From Flavobacterium sp. I-STPP5a (lineage in GTDB: Bacteria; Bacteroidota; Bacteroidia; Flavobacteriales; Flavobacteriaceae): a DNA stretch of 64,000 bases. The stretch covers positions 31,853 through 95,852 of the forward strand of contig NZ_VHLM01000084.1 in assembly GCF_009764685.1 (NCBI RefSeq). Reading direction: 5' to 3'. A program made the position numbers and the translations under genes. The notes beneath the pieces were generated by a model. That model had not been told where the DNA came from, did no database searches, and saw nothing but the letters and a program-made list of their open reading frames with translations. This document shows, one piece after another, positions 61,874 through 64,000 of the stretch (the stretch's first letter is position 1; the number at the start of each line of letters is the position of its first letter).

Positions 61874-64000
61874 TTATATAACTGTATTAATGATGAAATA
61901 ATCTTGATTAAATACTAAATCAGGCATAAACTCACTATACCCCTTACTAAAATGGTACTTCCTATCTAGTGAATACACAAAAACATCGGTTTCGGGATTA
62001 AACAGTTGTTTTTCGCCACTTGTATTCTCAGCCACGATACCCACTTTGTATTTTTGATATGTGATATTTTCGGGGGAGAGCAGTTCATTGCCGTCTTCAA
62101 ACAAATCAATCAAAAACAAACGGGGGTTTTTTAAACCCGCTGTAATCAACGCTTTTATGTTGTCATTTTCAGTTTTAGTAAGTCCCAAAATAATTTTGTT
62201 GGGTGTGGTTCCGTCCAGCGTTTTGAGTTCCAGTCCTGTAATGGTTTGTGTGCTATCTGTAAACAGTTTCAAATTATAATAATAGGGTTCTGGTAACTCG
62301 TACGTTTTGCTTTTAGTCACCGCACCGCTGGCTGAAGCGCTGGTTTTGGTATCGGGCGTAGTGCTTCCGGTGGCAGAGACGGCATTGTTCATGACATCAC
62401 TGGCTTCCGTAAGGTAGGTCACGCGGGCTACTGTTGGCGTGGCTTCGATTCCTGTTTCGATAACATCATTTACAGTTAGCGTTTGCGCAATCGAAATTCC
62501 TTGCTGTTTCTTGTCATAAAAATGATTGATTAGGTTCAATTTTTCTGAAGTCATTTTAGAAAAACTTGTATCACCGCTTAATTTTAGTAAAGGTTGTGCA
62601 TCAATTAAACTAAATACATCATCAAAAAAGTTAGCTTGTCCTAACTGAACAATTGGGTTACCAGCTTCATCTAAAACCTGTTTAGCTTCGTAAGCATTAA
62701 TTTTTCCCTGATAGAGCAATATGCTAAGTGTTGCAATGTTTTTACCAGCTGCTGCAGGTGCTGTAAGCTGTATTTGTGAAGTTAAAGATTGATACTTACC
62801 TTCAGCATCAGGAGGCATTCGCAAACCATCAGCATTGATAAAATTGTCTTTTTGTGCGTTAGCTATTTTTCCAATTTGCCCGTATAAAGCGGTATTGTTG
62901 TTGTTATCGGTTGTTAATTGCAAATACAAGTTGTTTGTTGTAACTGAGTTTGCCTGTTGTTGCGTGTTGACTAAAACGGGCCAGTCAAAAGTTCCGTATT
63001 TGCTTTCGGTCATAGGAACAACTTTCGTATCCGGATTTTCAAGTAATCCCGTTTTTAGATTGTTAACTCCTGATGGATTTATTTTGTAATTGCCATAAAA
63101 GTCATAACTACGGGTACGATCACTCTGGATATAAACATACCAATTGTTCTTTGTAGCAAATTTGCTAATAATAACATCGTATATTTCAGGGCCTTTTTTT
63201 ACAGTTTGAGTTCTTGATGTTGTGATGCTTACACTTTGGCTAGGTACAAATAAACCGTAAAACGCTGCAATATCAATAAACTGTGTACTTTGTTCTCGTA
63301 ATAATTTTTTATTTATATTAGTACCACTTATTACAATTTTAGCTTCGGCTTTACGGGCATATTCTAAATTGAAAACAAATTCACTATTGTCAAAATTGTG
63401 TTTGTAATCGCCGTAGTTTAATACAACGTCAATTCCGCATTCGCCTTCAGCAAAACTTCCTAATGATTTACCCATATCAATCATAGGCAATTCGAAATCG
63501 TCTTTTTCGTTGAATGTTTCTCCTGCGGCAACAAATTCCGATTCTTTGAAGAAGAAGCTAGATAATAAAGTAGAATCTAGAACTTCGGGATCATAACCAA
63601 TGTACTTAGCCGTAAATACAGGTAAGGGAATTGGATTGTTTTGAGCATCTTTGCGACTGTCGTGAAAGGCATGAAAATCTTCGTTGATTTTGTTGATAAA
63701 ATCAGAAGTCGTTGCTGTTTTTTCGATGATTTTAGGAGCGGAATCTGAAGTAAAGAAATCACTTTTTTGTAAACCTCTGTAGATGAAGTATTTTACATTT
63801 AGTCCCGGGAAGGGTTGTTTGAAGGTACGAAGAATGAGGTTTACCTTATCTTGGTTTCCCGCTCCTGCTTGCGGTTGCAATAAAATCACCCCTTTGCAAA
63901 TGGCAAAGGCTTTTTTGGAACCAGTTAAAGTAAACTTTGAAGTCAACCTGAATTCATTATTAGTAACAGGGCCAAAAGATTGCGCTGGGCTTTGTGTAAA
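61874..64000 (-). CDS. Partial large protein of the tail-like cluster, 5' end outside window
   Basis: The frame is open from the window edge (64000) to the stop at 61874-61876, 708 codons. The TTG at 63946 is inside this frame, and 18 upstream codons (FTQSPAQSFGPVTNNEFR) read well, so the true start lies beyond the edge. Contents are beta-rich with RTFKQPFPGLNVKYFIYRGL, an Ala/Ser/Thr-rich low-complexity linker (SATGSTTPDTKTSASASGAV, about residue 545 of the 690-residue part) and FVYSLDRKYHFSKGYSEFMP at the end. No family is recognised. Stop and next start are adjacent, so it is translated with the 1129-aa gene; it may be its chaperone, carrier or first half. Confidence 0.65.
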   Translation of the reverse strand, partial: FTQSPAQSFGPVTNNEFRLTSKFTLTGSKKAFAICKGVILLQPQAGAGNQDKVNLILRTFKQPFPGLNVKYFIYRGLQKSDFFTSDSAPKIIEKTATTSDFINKINEDFHAFHDSRKDAQNNPIPLPVFTAKYIGYDPEVLDSTLLSSFFFKESEFVAAGETFNEKDDFELPMIDMGKSLGSFAEGECGIDVVLNYGDYKHNFDNSEFVFNLEYARKAEAKIVISGTNINKKLLREQSTQFIDIAAFYGLFVPSQSVSITTSRTQTVKKGPEIYDVIISKFATKNNWYVYIQSDRTRSYDFYGNYKINPSGVNNLKTGLLENPDTKVVPMTESKYGTFDWPVLVNTQQQANSVTTNNLYLQLTTDNNNNTALYGQIGKIANAQKDNFINADGLRMPPDAEGKYQSLTSQIQLTAPAAAGKNIATLSILLYQGKINAYEAKQVLDEAGNPIVQLGQANFFDDVFSLIDAQPLLKLSGDTSFSKMTSEKLNLINHFYDKKQQGISIAQTLTVNDVIETGIEATPTVARVTYLTEASDVMNNAVSATGSTTPDTKTSASASGAVTKSKTYELPEPYYYNLKLFTDSTQTITGLELKTLDGTTPNKIILGLTKTENDNIKALITAGLKNPRLFLIDLFEDGNELLSPENITYQKYKVGIVAENTSGEKQLFNPETDVFVYSLDRKYHFSKGYSEFMPDLVFNQDYFIINTVI

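Noticed and set aside
61874..63946. TTG at 63946 as the start of the leftmost-transcribed gene
   Set aside because: The frame stays open for 18 further codons to the window edge with protein-like sequence, so the gene is cut by the window.

Overview
The window is low-GC DNA of a Bacteroidetes bacterium, most likely a Flavobacterium or close relative. The evidence is A/T-rich TAAAA-type ribosome binding sites, a -7 box of the Bacteroidetes form TAnnTTTG, DUF2911, DUF3347 and DUF5977 proteins, and an AT-rich dispersed repeat built from AATTGTCAATT / AATGGATAATT words. I see no rRNA, tRNA, CRISPR array, insertion sequence, integrase or attachment site.

Region 1 (1-15457) is a cobalamin locus. 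The plus strand carries a cobJ-cbiC fusion, a four-helix-bundle gene, a cbiE/T-type gene (cobL), a cbiG-cobM fusion, cobK, cbiD, a UreH/NiCoT-like Ni/Co transporter, a ChlI-ChlD-type chelatase motor, a GyrI-like protein and a PduO adenosyltransferase. Converging on it from the minus strand are cobW and cobN. The set mixes 'anaerobic' enzymes (CbiD, CbiG) with the 'aerobic' chelatase (CobN plus an I/D-type AAA/vWA subunit). The dispersed repeat lies between most genes, serves as terminator-like hairpins, and supplies the N-terminal codons of two genes (cobL and chlID).

Region 2 (15980-25868) is a copper-handling island on the plus strand: a small Cys-rich exported protein, two exported HMA-domain proteins (one with DUF3347), an outer-membrane barrel, a heavy-metal-binding lipoprotein, an HMA-AraC fusion regulator, a CopA-type P1B ATPase, a DUF2911 protein, and a multicopper oxidase that carries an N-terminal metal-binding motif and a C-terminal CopB-like barrel. 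A strong hairpin terminator closes it.

Region 3 (26254-64000) is all on the minus strand and resembles the accessory and receptor-binding end of a phage-tail-like particle (prophage, tailocin or extracellular contractile injection system). No sheath, tube, baseplate, ATPase or capsid gene is visible, so the class is undecided; the cluster continues past the right edge. In transcription order it has: a partial large protein; a 1129-residue candidate toxin with a small immunity-like gene; an orphan fragment between 24-bp direct repeats; two giant proteins without signal peptides (2453 aa, and 1955 aa with a vWA domain); a 867-aa fibre; duplicated small coiled-coil genes; a holin-like gene; two DUF5977 proteins, one ending in a Hint (hedgehog/intein) domain; a fibre with an S74 intramolecular chaperone; a second Hint protein; a holin-gene relic; two more fibres; a frameshifted pseudogene; and a small membrane protein. 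Three fibres share one N-terminal anchor followed by unrelated C-terminal domains, and the area is full of direct repeats, suggesting an array of interchangeable receptor-binding cassettes. The Hint-terminated virion-type proteins are the most unusual element.
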